From the NCBI GenBank assembly GCA_009599575.1, contig VWND01000002.1:434001-498000 (forward strand): a stretch of 64,000 nt of DNA, in the 5' to 3' direction. Below are positions 45,412 to 58,400 of the stretch, piece by piece. Under the pieces are notes generated by a model that had not been told where the DNA came from, did not search any database, and saw only the letters and a list, made by a program, of their open reading frames with translations. This DNA comes from Blumeriella jaapii. Taxonomy: Eukaryota > Ascomycota > Leotiomycetes > Helotiales > Drepanopezizaceae. The translations under genes were made by a program, and so were the position numbers. Positions within the stretch are counted from its first letter, which is position 1; every line of letters begins with the position of its first letter.

Positions 45412-47470
45412 TCACCACCACCCTGGCGGGAACGTTGCAGCCACCTCTCTCTCCCTGTGCAAACAAACGACCCAAAGGCCCAGAGAGATGTCCGTCTTCT
45501 CCTCAGAGCAGTGCGCAGCGCAAATCCTTCCTACACGCCCTGCTCCACGGACTCCTCCCTCCCTCTCCTCACCCACCACCGGCGCCCGCCGCCCCGTCGC
45601 AGCCTGCACGAGCACCATCGCCAGCGCCGGGCGGCCCCGCAGCTTCCGCACGAGGGCGTGCTGGGCGCCGCCGAAGCCCGTCGCGAGCGCGGCCTGCAGC
45701 GCGCGCACGAAGAGGCCGCGAAGGAGCCCGCGAAGCCGCGGAACGTCGCCAGGCCGTGCGTGGGCGGCGGGGTCAGGTGCAGCAGGTGCGCGAGCGTGTA
45801 GTTCAGGCCGGCGCCGACGCAGAGGCCGTTGGCGAGGACGGCGAGCAGGAAGCGCCCGGCCGAGGCGGAGGCGGAGGCCTGGCTGAGTTGCGAGAGGGAG
45901 GCGAGGGTGCATGCGAAAAGGAGGTAGGAGATGATGCTTGGCCTATTGGGTTTGTTTTGTTTTGTATTTAGCGAGCTCGGGTGAAAAGTGGGGGAAGGGG
46001 GGGGGCAAGGAAAAAAAAGGGAGCGAGGGCTTACAGCCAGAAAACTCCCAGCTCGTCGGATGTGTAGCGCGCCGGCGCAGATGCCTCCACTGGCGAAGCC
46101 GAGATTGGTGGGAATGAGAATCAAGCCTGCTGATGCGGGAGACCAGCCTCGGACGGCGATCGCGTAGGTGGGTGCGTAGAAGAGCACCGTCCACCGAGCA
46201 GCCATGATGCCGAGTTGGGCGAGGCAGGAGAGGAGCGCTCCGCGAGACTTCAGGACCGTGACGGGGATGATGGGGTCGGCGACGAGGTACAGTTCGATGA
46301 GGACGAATGCGATGAGCACGAGGGCCGAGGCCGCTAGAGGCGCCCAAACAATGACGGGGGAAGACAGTCCGTAGAGGAAGAGGCAGATGGTTGTGGTCGA
46401 GAAACGCGGTCAGCGCTCAGCGATGATCGTTTGACGGGGGGAAAGCTTACAAGAGCAATGGCATCGAGGTAGTCAATCTGGCCAAGCGTGCGGCATACTG
46501 ACACCGTTGCCTCGTCTGGTTGCCTGGAACCCAGAGCACGCGGCATGCTGAGGAACATCCCCGTGCCGAAGACCATGGCGAGGGGGCGCTGGATCCAGAA
46601 GAGGAATCTCTGCGTGCCGTCAGCATGGAGCACTTGCAAACGGCGTAGGCAGAACCTACCCATCCCGCAACGGGCAGGACAGCGCCGGCAACGACGGCTC
46701 CGATAGAGACGCCAGCAGGGAAGCCTGTGTTGACCAAACCCATGAACAAGCCTCTCCGCTCCGGTCCCGAAAGCTCCAACACCAGGATGAAAGAGACGGT
46801 CATGATGCCGGCGCTCGCCATGCCCTGCACAGCTCGCCCCAGCAGGAAGGCCGCCAGGGTGCGAGCGTGGGAGGTAACCAGGCTACCGACAGCGAAGACG
46901 ACCGAGGCTGCGAAGACACAGTTTCGGAGGGAGAAGATCTGGGCGAGCTTTGCGGCGAGAGGCGAGCCGCTGGACATGGCAATCTAGACGGTGTGGTGAG
47001 CTTGGGGTCACGGTCATGCCCAATCCAGAGGGCAGCTTACAAGGGACGTAGAAGTGAACCAGCTAGCTTCCGCAAAGGCATCCAAGTCCTCTGCAATCGT
47101 CGATTGAGTCGTGCTGATGCCAGACATGTTCGAAGCTGCAAGTAAACCAGTCCCGGATCAGCACCAACCAGCCAAGTGCCCACCTCGTCGACGGCAAGCC
47201 TCCGCGCCCAGAGCAAACAGAACATCGACCGACCTAGCAAGAAGATCAAGCCCCACAAGCTGAAGATGAGAAACACGGCGCGTAACCTCCCAACATGTTG
47301 CTTCGCCGTGCCCTCGTCCTCGTCCTCGTCCTCGTGCTCGTGCTCGCCACTCTTCCCCTGAGCGTCGGGCAAGGTCTCGAACGACCATCGATGCTGCTCG
47401 CCCGCTCCTCAAGCAATGGCGACCTCTCTCCCACACGCCCAAACGGCCCTTCATGGCTTCGAACAGCCAT
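45412..47470 (-). pseudogene. Damaged DHA2/Vba-like MFS transporter
   Basis: Recognisable minus-strand exons: 47234-47470, 47041-47135, 46660-46983, 46451-46609, about 46040-46395 and about 45412-45945. The N-terminus has a vacuolar-type acidic dileucine motif (ERSPLLEE), then FLIFSLWGLIFLL (TM1), AFLLGRAVQGMASAGIMT and RRGLFMGLVNTGFPAGVS, typical of 14-span DHA2 carriers such as vacuolar basic amino acid transporters. Lesions: a one-base frame break in exon 1 (47340-47415; exon 237 nt, phase needs 238), no AG acceptor before the exon at ~46395, an internal loss in HLTPPPTHGLATFRGFAGSF compared with the family, a second one-base break near 45715, and a missing terminal span. Small in-frame losses cannot be sequencing errors, so decay is favoured. 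Confidence 0.65.
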
Positions 47471-48224
47471 GGCTTGGGTAGGTAGGTCCAGTACCTAGGA
47501 GCCTAGGAGCCTAGGGATGGTCTCTGGCGTGGTATCACGTGGTGCGATACGCGGCACCTGGGTTTGGAATGTCAGCCGCTCAGTCACAGGCCTTGACTTC
47601 GTCGGCGTCTTTCAGAATGCTATTCAGAACGATGCAAAGCCATCGACATACAATACACGGCTTTGAAGTCCACATCCAGGAGCCGGTTTCTCAGCGCGCG
47701 AGCTAGACCCGGGCACCGGCATCTCTTGTTTGGCCGAGCAGACGGGGTCTCGGCTTGTTCTGTCTGTACTGATCATAGCCCTCCTCAGACCTCAAGTCTC
47801 GGTTTGGATGTTATACCAGTACCAGTAATCTCGTTGTCACCACGAGGTATGTAGAAGAGACCCAAAGCTTGTGACGCACATAAAGTGCATTTTTTTTCTG
47901 CCATCTGCTTTTCTAATCGAAACCACCCAATGTCTCTCTCAATCTTCCTGATGCAGCATGAGAACCCATAATCCTAACCCGTTTTCGTACATCGTGAAAG
48001 TCTAGAGACGTTTCATCTCATTTCGCCATCTCGCATAATCACAACCATCTTCGAAGGAAAGAAAGAAAGAAGACCTCTTTTGCGAACACTCCGCCCCGAA
48101 TTCACATACCAAACGGAAGAAAACGACGAGACTGCCGATTTCGGTTAGCTTGTTGCCTTGCAACGAGGGGAAGAACGTACTGTGTGTGCCTTTCCACCAA
48201 ATAACGAACGCACACCTAGTGGCT
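47471..48224. other. Intergenic, no gene seen
   Basis: Spacer between the damaged transporter's 5' end and the 3' end of the DNMT5-like gene. No domain in any frame. Confidence 0.6.
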
Positions 48225-51200
48225 TCAACTATCGAACTGCATGGCACCAGAGATGGCGCTCGAGAGAGGACCGTGGGCAACTTCATCGGAAGTCCAAGCC
48301 ACCTCCTCAACCTCATCGGATGCCGGGTCTAGACGCCTCAACGTACATCTGTTGCGGTGCTCATAGTAATCGACCTCGATGGTGTTTTCGGTGATCAGTT
48401 CGTAGACATTCACCACTTGTTTTTGATTGTGGCGTCTAGAGCGACCAATAGCCTGAGTCATGGCGGACTCGTAACTCTGTTGGGCACTGGAGCCGGTCGT
48501 GTAGTGGGGCTGTACAAAAATCAGATGGCGAGCAATGGTCAGGTTACTAGATATGATCAGTGATGCTTCTGAGGTTCTCGGGAGGGGAGAGGACTTACCT
48601 GCCAGAGGCAGATTGATCGCCAATGATCATGATCAAGACCTGGACGGACGACTTGCGAATATCCTGGAAATCCTTCAAGATGTTCGAAGCCTTAGAGCCA
48701 GCCAGACAAGCGTGGGTGATCTTTGCAGCTTTCAAAGCCTCCTGGAGCTTTAAGAACGTGTCGTTGAAATGAACGAAGACCAAAACCCTATCGTCGGGCC
48801 CAATTGCCGTCGCGCCAACTTGGAGCTTGCCAGAGATCAGGTTCACAATAGTGTCCATCTTGGAACCAAACTCGGACGAGACGTCCGAGGCCGATTGGAC
48901 ACCAAGAGACGCACAAGGGATTCTCTGGTATCCCGCCACGGCTGCGTTGCACTCATCGTCATCTTGCATCACACCACAGTATGAAGTAACGCCGCATTTT
49001 CCACATAGAAGGTGCCCACAGTGGCCAAGGAGTGTGAGATCGGAGGGGGGAGTCTTCTTACAGCACTTCGAGCATTCCATGGCCATGCCTTGTTGGATGT
49101 TTCGCACCATTTGAAATACTCGAAGATCTCTTACGAACCACCAGATTCTCGCACAATCGGTTCAAAGAAGATGTCGATTGCCGAGAATTGGCGACCAAGC
49201 AGGTCAAGTGGGTCTTGCCAGTTGACATGTTGTTGCCGATTGGGTATGTGGGGAGGGAATCTCTCTCCTTGTTCTTGTCGTCAGCCTTGCGGAAGAAGCG
49301 CATCCAGACTTTGGGGTGGTAGTCACGGATGACCTGCTCGTACACTCGACGGATGTCGTTGGTAGTCTCGTGATCGCCAACCAGATTTTTCGTGGCTCGT
49401 CCCAACCAGTTCTTGAACTGATCACAGCTGTCGTTCGTCTGGTCACCCATCTTCATAAGCCAGTATCCCTTCATCAACTCACTGCTGACCTGAGTGAGTG
49501 TCTGCTGGTACTCGTTACTTCGGATATTGGCGATTTTTTCGCACATCAGCAGTGCATTGGAAGCCAGGATCTCGACGGGTTCCTCAACAACCTGGACGTT
49601 TTCTTCCAGAATTTCCGCATCCTCAGCATCGTCGTTGTGAACGTCGAGAGGCTCTTCCTGGACTTCGGGCTCTTCAGTCTCTACATCAGGATCACTGGGA
49701 TCAACCATCGGAGCCTCCTTTTTGCCGCTAGTGATCCCGAAATAGGAGGCTCTGAGAAACAGAGCAACTTTTCCGTCCTCACAACCAGATGAGGCAGCCT
49801 TGATCTGCTTGGCCTTGTCATCCTCAGCGAAGCGAATTCCCGTGAGGACGAAATCGTGAGCCATGACATGGTCGTTCAACTCCATGTACATCGCGGCCTC
49901 CGACGCAGACTGCTTGACGGCCAAACGGTTGTTGGACATCTTGACGTCGTTGACATCTACCTCATCCTATTCAGCTGTTAGATTTAGGGTTAAAGTGAGA
50001 AAACAAAGTCATACCTGACGCATGTACAGGTTCAAGAAGTCCTGGGCATGCTGCCATCTGGTACGTTGCCAAGCCGTGGTTGGAGATTGCTTGTATGCGG
50101 CAAACAGCTCGGATTCTAATCTTCTGTTAGTAGATACTAAATCAAGGCACGGCGGAGACTTACTTGTGAAATCACGAGTCTTTTGCTTAAAGACATCCTT
50201 CTGCATAGTAACGTACTCATCGCGGCCCAGGTAGATGCCAAGCAGGTTTGCGATCGTCTTGACCTGATGGAATGCACCAAGGCTAGGGGTACCAGACAGG
50301 AGCCAGATATTGAAACATTTCAGGTATTCCATAGTCAGAGCCTGACGGGAGTTGGCATAGGTGTACTCGTCGACAACGATGCGACCCCACTTGAAGAATT
50401 CCAGCAGAACGTAGTTCAGGTTGCCAAGGACGGGGCTGACCTTGGTGACCTTGCCATCCTTTTTAATTCGGGGTTTGGCGTCGAAGTTGAAAAGACAGCT
50501 GGGCTCTGCATTGGTTGCCTTAGCCTTAGCCGTCTCCTTCGATTGGCGCTTTCGCTTCTCCCCAGACTTATCCTTCGCGTCCAACTCGCGCTGCTCCGCC
50601 GAAACGTACTTGGCCCCTATGAGATGTACTGACGGCATGTATGCTTCTAGCTTACTAGTCTCTTCGACATGCGCAGCGTATTTCTGCTTCAGGAAAGCTG
50701 TGAAGGAGGCCGGGTTCGTGGTGAACGCGAGGTTGTTGTTCAGTTCGTCTATGTGCTCTTCAACACGCTTCAGAGCATTTTGATACCAATCTCTCTGAGC
50801 TCTGGGGGAGGCTTTGTCATCAGGCGCAGCCAACCCAGCGAAGGAAGATAGCAGGTTGAGGTATGCACTATTAGTGTAAACCTTCCAGCCCACAACTACT
50901 ATGTAAGCGCTCTGTATGTCCGCGACTGTCAGACCCCTCAACTTCGGGGTAGTCTTGATGACAATCAACTTGCCCTTTTGCTTGTATAACACGTTCATGA
51001 AGGTTTTCACCTCTCCTTCCCACTGGCCCACAAGGTGATCCGGCACAAGGATAAGCGTAGCCTTGGTCGGCACAGCGCCAGCGACTTCTGAACATTCAAC
51101 CTGGAGTTCTACATCCCTGAGACGCTGGGCAATGATCGATAGAATCAAAATAGTCTTGCCGAAACCGACAGCTTGAGCCAAGATACCACCGGCCACGCAG

Positions 51201-54200
51201 ATGTCCTGTGTGGCAACGCCTTCGAGACGATACCCGATCTCGGTTATGTAACCTTCACATAACTCCTTTTGAATGAAAGTTCTTGGGCTATTTTCTTGTT
51301 GCAGCATCCAGGTCAGAGCCTTTTGTTGCTGAGCGTACAGCTTGTCCGGCTTGGTCGAGAAATCCCGAAATGGGCTGTTAGGCGGCGAGATGTCAGCATC
51401 AGGTACGAGACTGGATGTGCTCTCCACACGGAACTGCTTCGGCATGTGAGCAATGTTTTCATCGTCGGTGACAAGTCTGTAAGAAGCAGACAGGCCACTC
51501 TCCAAAGTTCCCTTCGGGCTGGATCTACCAGTAGCGGAACTGAGCATGGCTTTCGCCTGGTGGACTAGCGTCGTAGGGTCGATGCTGATCTTGAACTCTA
51601 GATGCTGTCTGCCGCTCAGACGGAACATAGCGACGATAGGGGCTGGGGTGCTCTTAACGGCTTTCTCGTGAGCAGAAGCCATCTCCGGGTCCTCGCGTGG
51701 AACAGGCTTGCCTGTCTTTCCCAACATCCAGAGCATCTTCGGCCGAGGTGGGAAGCACGATGCACAAGAGACGATATCGTCGGTGTGCTCGATCCATGCA
51801 AAATCGTCTTCACGATGACCTTCCTGGACCAACTTCTTCTTCAAAATGTAGCCGAAGTCTTTCCAGGCAATTCTCGAATTGGATCTTGAAACGATGGTCC
51901 ATTTTCCAAGAAGCCACGAAGCATCCGCACTAAATGCCAGGTCGGCGGAAGCCTCAAAGACCACGCGCTTCTGGCCACAATGGCCGTGGAGATGTGCTAG
52001 GTTTTCAGGAAGGCCTTTGTAATGGACCAATTTTCGCGACAAGCTGACTTGGTGATCCGAGACGCTGACCCAACGTCCTCCAACCTCAATCTCGATTTGG
52101 TCAATGACACTGCCGCGATATTCAAGGATGGGCACGTCTTCAATGATGAGGCAACCGTCATGTCCTTCTTGCGCGGTGACCACAGGCTGCTTCCAAGAAG
52201 ACGGCAGGTCCGCATAGACTCTGACATCCTCAGCGTGACGCTTTCTGGACACATCACTCGACAGTGAGAAATGGTGGGTCATTGGGTTCCCATTCCAGGG
52301 GCTGTGGTGGAAAAACAGGAACAGAGGAGGCCCAGATGTAGAGCATGTCTTGACGTGCAAAGAGTTCCAGGCCTGTCCACATTCCGCCTTGCGATTGTAC
52401 CTACCTGAAATGTCAACCTCAAAGTAGGAGTCATAAAGTTCATCCTTTGTGACCTCCAGGTTGACATTAGAGTGAACAAACTGATAGGCATAGTCCAACA
52501 GACCACGTTCATTCTCAAAAGACTTTTGGAGGTTGCCATTTGATGTGATGGTGGCGCGGAATAGTCTCTTCTGTGGCAAGAATAGCTCCCATTCACCGAA
52601 CATGACGTCGTCACCTTTTGGTCGCATCCTAGCAATTGGGGTTTTGCGGAAGAAGATTCCCTTCTTGCTTCCTAGAGGCTCGTGAGGAACATTGGCGTAT
52701 AGCTCCCATTCAGCACTGGAGTCAGAAACCCGAAGCTTCAACAAGGCTTCAGGGCTCTCGTAAATCATCTCCCAAAACTCTGCGCGGCGGCTTGATTGGA
52801 ATACAACAGCCGATTTCAGTACACTGGTGAGCAAGGCAACGACAGCCGGCATGTCATCTTCAATAACCGCGATTTCGTCCTTGCAGTACAGAGCGAAGTC
52901 CTTGAGCATCGGCTCAGTGATCGTGGAAAACAGGCCCTCGATATGGATTTCGTAGGGAAGTGACTTCCTGACGGTACGAGCAAACACAAGAGGCGATTCG
53001 CGTTCTAGAGCCAGAGGTTCGTAGTTGTGGGTGGGGTTTTGGCCACACTTGACGCATGAGGTCGTGTGACAATCTCTGCAGATCTGGAACTCTCGTTGTG
53101 CCTGAGCCTCTCGGCCCTCACAGATGCACAATCGCCGAGTGATCTTGGCCAAGGAAATCAGCTCCTCAACAGGAATCGGCTCGTATTGGGCGGGGTGAGC
53201 TTCAGAAGACACGAGAAGCTGGCCCCCATCGTGCTCTAAGGCCACCTCCGCGACATCTAGTTGTCTTGGACGTCCTTCGAAGTCGAACACATCCACAAAG
53301 TGCATCAAAGCAGCAAAGGTAAACGTGCCTACTACTGTAGAGGTCATGGCATTCCCACTCATGCTGTGGAGAAGGGTCTCTGACAGCATCTCTATGTCAA
53401 CCTGGTAAGGGTCATAGCCCTGAGCAACCAGTGCTTCGATGCCTCTCAATCGTCCACCGCGCTTAGTAAGGAAAAGCTGATTGTTTGGAATAACGCAGCC
53501 AACAATACCCACTTTGATGACGTCTTCAACTCTGAAAACATTTTGGGAGAGCTCAAGGAGTCGACTAAAGCAACACAGTTAGCAATTGGGTTTTAAATGC
53601 AGGAATGGGGAAACGCACTTCTGATAGCGATCATCAATTTTCTTGAACAGAATGTTTCGCAGATGGCTCTTGTCAAGCGTATCCATCGTGCGCTCCGTCA
53701 AGCTTGGTGTATGTTGATGAAAATCCGGGAGACGCTTGCTACCGTTGGAAGCCCAGTGTGTGATCGGATGGCTTTCACCAAGGCCAAATCGCATCGAGTA
53801 GTCCTGATGTCCAAGCTTGCATCTCGCCCATTGTACGACGGATCGCTTTCTTCCCGAAGTATCTACCTGCGCGGTAGTCTTCAGAAGAGGCGAATCAAAA
53901 TCAAGCAGCATTGATTCTATAGGGACACTTGCCGGACGCTTCAATGACTGAAACTTGACGCCGAATGATCCAACAAGGTCATCCAGCTTCTGACTACCAG
54001 CCTTGAATGCAGATCTGAGAATACAAACCATGTATCCACGCTGGCGGGTATGAGGGAGATAATGCTCCTTAGTATCACATTTGATGTAAACACTTGAGTA
54101 GCCAAGTTTATCCAAGTGGTATTCGATGCTTTCGCATCCGGGCTTTTTTGAGTCTGCCTTGATCCATGGGGCTGAGTTCACATTTTCGAGGATGACCATC

Positions 54201-55437
54201 TTGGGGGGGTGTTTGTCAACGTACTCACAAATCGCGAAGAAAGTGTCTCCGGATTCGCCCTTGTCATTCAAACCCTGTCTCTTGTTGTTCAGTTTAGAGA
54301 AGTCTTTGCAGGAAAATCCTGCAATCAGAACGTCAAGGTCGCCGGGAACTTCAGCCTCACCGCCGTAGGCAGTAGTCCTAGTCTCTTGTTAGCAATGGGA
54401 GTGGCGAATGAGGAGGTTAACTTACAACTTCCACTTTTTCGGAGGAAGACCTTCCTTTTGAGCAACGCGGTCCTTCATTGCCTGGCTGATGCATTCGGTG
54501 ATATCTCTCGCAATCATCGGAGTGTGAAAGTTGCGCTCAATGAAGGCAGCTTTCTCAGGGACAATCTCGGCGCTAATCAGCTGTTGAAAATTGAACAAAT
54601 ATCCGGTCGCCGAGAAGACTGAGTTGATTAGCCAAAGTTGGAGAATTAGAGCATTTGCTTTCCAGTCTCACCTTCCTTCAGCATCTTCATGGCCAAAATT
54701 GGCGATTCAGTGCCAGAACAGAATGTTCCAACTTTCAGGGGACGACCATCCATGGTGTCCAAAAATTTGTCGAAGCCAGAATCAATTAGAGCACCGCCTA
54801 GGTGGGTATAGATCTCCTTTATCGTCTTTAAAGGAGGTAAAGTTGCGTTGTAGCCTGGTTGGTGGTTGAAAACCGACTTGGTTCTACGCTCAGGCTCAGA
54901 TCCGTGGCTGGCGGACTGTTCCTCGAGATCTTGTTCGATGGATTCAGATGAGCTTAGAGGATCATTGTTTGCCTTGGCCTTTGGCTTACGAGCGGCCTTA
55001 GACTTGGGAGCGGCTTTTGGCTTGCGAGTGGCCTTAGCCTTTGGCTTCGGGGCAGCTGTTTCACATATAAGCATAGCTAACCAGTAGGCCCAGGGTATCA
55101 ACTTACATCCTGACTTCGATCCTGACTTCGATCTTGACTTCGATCCTGACTTCGGACGCTTCGATGGAGGCGGGGGCAGATCATCTGTCTCTTCATTGCC
55201 GTCATGCATGTCGTTACCTTCATCTTCGGGCTTCTCGGCAGCCTTCAGCCCAGGAGCATCGGGCATTTCAAGATCGCCATTATCATGGTCAGGCTGGTCG
55301 CTGATTGGCATGCCATGCGTGAGCGACGGCGTTGAAGGTGCTGACTGCACGATCGAGATCGGAGTGGTTGCACGTGGGTGAGGTGAGTGAAGATCACCAT
55401 GGCCGGAGCCATTCGCTTCAAAAGCCTTTGGGGGCAT
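48225..55437 (-). CDS. DNMT5-like DNA cytosine methyltransferase with RING and SNF2 helicase
   Basis: Minus-strand exons: 55107-55437, 54672-55055, 54426-54618, 53619-54377, 50164-53564, 50015-50115, 48599-49966, 48225-48546; about 2,280 residues. Methyltransferase: motif I GTFCSGTESP, catalytic GFSCKDFSKLN, ENV motif in VILENVNSAPW, HTRQRGYM. A Cys-rich CRDCHTTSCVKCGQ follows. The SNF2 ATPase has P-loop GFGKT, VDEYTY as motif II and LLSGTPS. A RING-like CSKCCKK...GHCGHLLCGKC and the C-terminal helicase lobe with GSNLT and QAIGRSRRHNQ complete it. This order defines DNMT5, an ATP-dependent maintenance methyltransferase in fungi. Exon 48599-49966 has two one-base frame breaks (about 49209 and 49150); adding two bases restores phase exactly. 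A GTAGGT donor at 52404 hints at one more in-phase intron. An exon upstream of 55437 is possible. Confidence 0.88.
55103..55153 (-). repeat. 12-bp coding repeat in the DNMT5-like N-terminus
   Basis: Four copies of a 12-bp unit (TCCTGACTTCGA on the plus strand) encode alternating SGSK/SRSK tetrapeptides at the end of exon 1, next to basic KPKAKATRKPKA-type sequence. This makes a disordered, positively charged tail, probably nuclear-targeting or DNA-contacting. Confidence 0.8.
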
Positions 55438-58400
55438 CTTGGTACTTGGGAACTTCTTTGGGTCTGATGTTGATTAGACACGTCAGCAAATATAATCAGT
55501 GCAATGATTTCGTGGTTGAGGGGGTGGGCGTGCTCAGAGTGCGTTCAGGTGGGGCTCCTTAGTCCAAAGGTGACCAGAGCTCCAAGATGGAGAGACCAGC
55601 AATTCGAGCTTCCTCAACCCTTCCCAAACTAGAAGACAGGGAGTGGAGAGTCTGCGAAGCGCATGCGGTCTTGAGGCAAGTGTGTGTAGGCTCAAGAGAC
55701 CAAGTAGCACAATGCTTGCTGTACTAGAAGGTATGTCGCGCTGAAGGAAGAGGAGAGGATTAGAACAGGAAATAGAGTACTTACAATCAGTGCGCGTGCA
55801 GTTGGAGATTCTTCTGCAATCAGAGAAGAGTAAAAGAGCTGTGATGTTGCTGAATTCCACAGTTATGATCTCCTGACGTTCGAGCGATGATGGTGTTGGT
55901 GTTGGGGGGGTTCGGGAAGAAAATTGGAAAGGACAATAGATCTGTGGGGAAAAGTCGGCTATAAGCACCAGCCTCGCCTTCATACAGGTAACCTGGATCC
56001 CTCTGCAACTACCTACCTAGGCGACTCGGGGATTCCTGACTTTGATACCACAAAAGAGGAGATACTTGAGCAAGCTCTGATACTTTAGCTACCTGGGGAT
56101 AGTTGAATATCTCCTAAGTTGCTCGGCCCAACCTATGCTTGCCTTAAGAAGACAAACAACAATAGTAAGCGCACCCCCAGGAGAGGAAAATAGAAGCAAT
56201 GTAAAGCTGATATGATCATGCATCAACCAAAATCAAATGCATATGACAACAATAAGGCGTGTAACTGCCTTACCTCTGACTCGATACCTATCTGAATAGG
56301 TATCGAGCATTAAAAGCTTGTGATTTGCTCTCGAGCAATGGTCCTCGATTCTTCGTTCAGCCAAACTTGCCAGGGGCCTTACGACCGAAAGCGACAAGAG
56401 ACCATCTGCTTCGATCCGACTCACCAATATCGCGTTGTACTCTGCGCGTCTGAGGCATTGGAAACGCCAAACGACGAAGAGCGTCTATCCGAAATCAAAC
56501 CAAGTTGAAGGAGCAAGCCTGGCTCAGGCTCGAAAGGCAGAAAACACAGCGGACACACAGGAGAATTGGTAGATCAAGGAGACTTCCTTGGCTTGGTCAG
56601 AACGCCTCAGCCAGCTCCTATTTCCAGGAGCGCGAAGGGCCAAGAGTGTACCAGCCATCGTTTGCTAACAACTTATCCAGGGTGAGGAGGAGTTCAGAAC
56701 ACAAGGTCTGGCAAGAGCAGGTTTGACAAGTAGTTGTGATTCGCCTTAACACCCACGAAGCTCACTGCTAACTTCTGCTCTATGTCCAGGCCTAGTGACG
56801 CTCTGGAAGACGACTTAAGGCCATCGTCAAAATGTGAAAGAGCATAAAAATCAATCTATAATGCTATCAGTCAGCGAAAAGGGATCCAAAAAGCCGGCAT
56901 CCACGGGTCCACATCTTCACGTAACCCTGACAAGGCCATGTTCTATGTCGATCCGGCGAATGTCTGACATGGCTCAATGACCTCGGCTGGGACATGATCG
57001 TGAAGATAGACCTGTAGCCCACCTCGAGTTCTAGGCACCCTTTCCACAAGTTTGTACTTGAGCATCATTTCAAGTATGCTTTGGGCGGCAAGGGAGTCCC
57101 TAGCCGCGCAAAGAACGTAAGGGCTGTTGTCCTAGGGATCTGGGACTTGAAAATTTGACTCCCACGGGAGTCAACAAAACCAAGTCATTGGCTCTTCAGG
57201 CAATCTGTCTTGAGACGTAACCAGTTGTCAGGCTAATGTGGCTTTGCCTCGGTCCTACTGGGCAGAATTGGCACCTAAGACGTCTAGTGTTGGTCTGTTT
57301 TAATGTGTTAGTTATTTTCTTTCGGGTCTTTTACGGACCTGTACCTTGCATTAGGAGGTGTGTGGCCCGGAAGGTGGCCATCCCTGCCTATAGGGGATGG
57401 TGATCTTCTGCTGAATATCCCCTTTAGGACAAAAACATATTGCCAAGCTAGCGCTCAGAGGAACTTTTGATTGCAATGCAGCTTCTCCAAGCCTCGCGGG
57501 GGGTCGAGGATGGAACGTATGGCCGAGGGAAATTCCAAGTAGGCAGGAGCGATTGAGAAGTAGCAAGAAAGCAAAGTCCAGCTTCCCATAACGTTGGCTA
57601 TACGTGCCAATAAAAGGCAGCGACCTCCTATAATCGTCTTCTGAAGTGGCAGAGATTCGCGATAGCGAGGTAGCCATATCCAGTACGAGCAAAGGACAAC
57701 TATTGCTTGGCCCTCCTGCAAAGTAGTAGCTTTCTAGCAGATGCAGGTCCAGATGCTTCGATTCAAGTGAAAAGCCAGGGTAACATTGTCATGACCAGGA
57801 CTAAACGAGACTCTAAGTCAAGTTTCATTGCTGGACTGCGTCAGACTGTTTTATTCTCGAGGGCGGATAGCGTTGCTTCTCAGATGACCAAGCAGGGCTT
57901 GTGGATTGCAGGTGCCAAGTGCTCCCTCTGCAAGTACAGAATGGCCTAGAAGAAGAAAATAAACGTCAATAGTGAACATCTGTATGGGGACGAAGGCGTG
58001 GTAGACGAATGAGCAAGAAGTAGCTTGACATACATGTTGATCTGATGATCTTTCAAACTGATGTCAGCTACATGGGCTACATGATGGAGAATGGCGAGGT
58101 CCTTCGCTCAATCGTGTGGATAGGATGTTCCATCACAGAAGCAGATACAGGGCCCGCTCTCCTTGGTTTAAAAGTAAGCATGTGTCGCCGTGGTAATGTT
58201 CGAAGGGATACAATTTGCCACAACTTCTAATGGGAGTCGGGAAGGAGAAGAAGCTTACCAGAAGTGTTGGCGAGTGTATGTGTTAGATATCAGTTCAGAG
58301 TCTCGTTGTGCGAAGCTTTAGTCCTCCTCCAAGGCTTGATGCCAGTGGCTGGGTGTTGTGCTTTTGAGTAGAGTGAGAGGAAGCTATGCAGGAGTCAGTG

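Noticed and set aside
50100..50170. Reading straight through GTAAGT...TTAG inside the DNMT5-like gene
   Set aside because: The 48-bp segment 50116-50163 keeps frame if translated, but its GTAAGT donor, CTAAC-type branch site and in-phase length make an intron more likely, so it was treated as spliced out.
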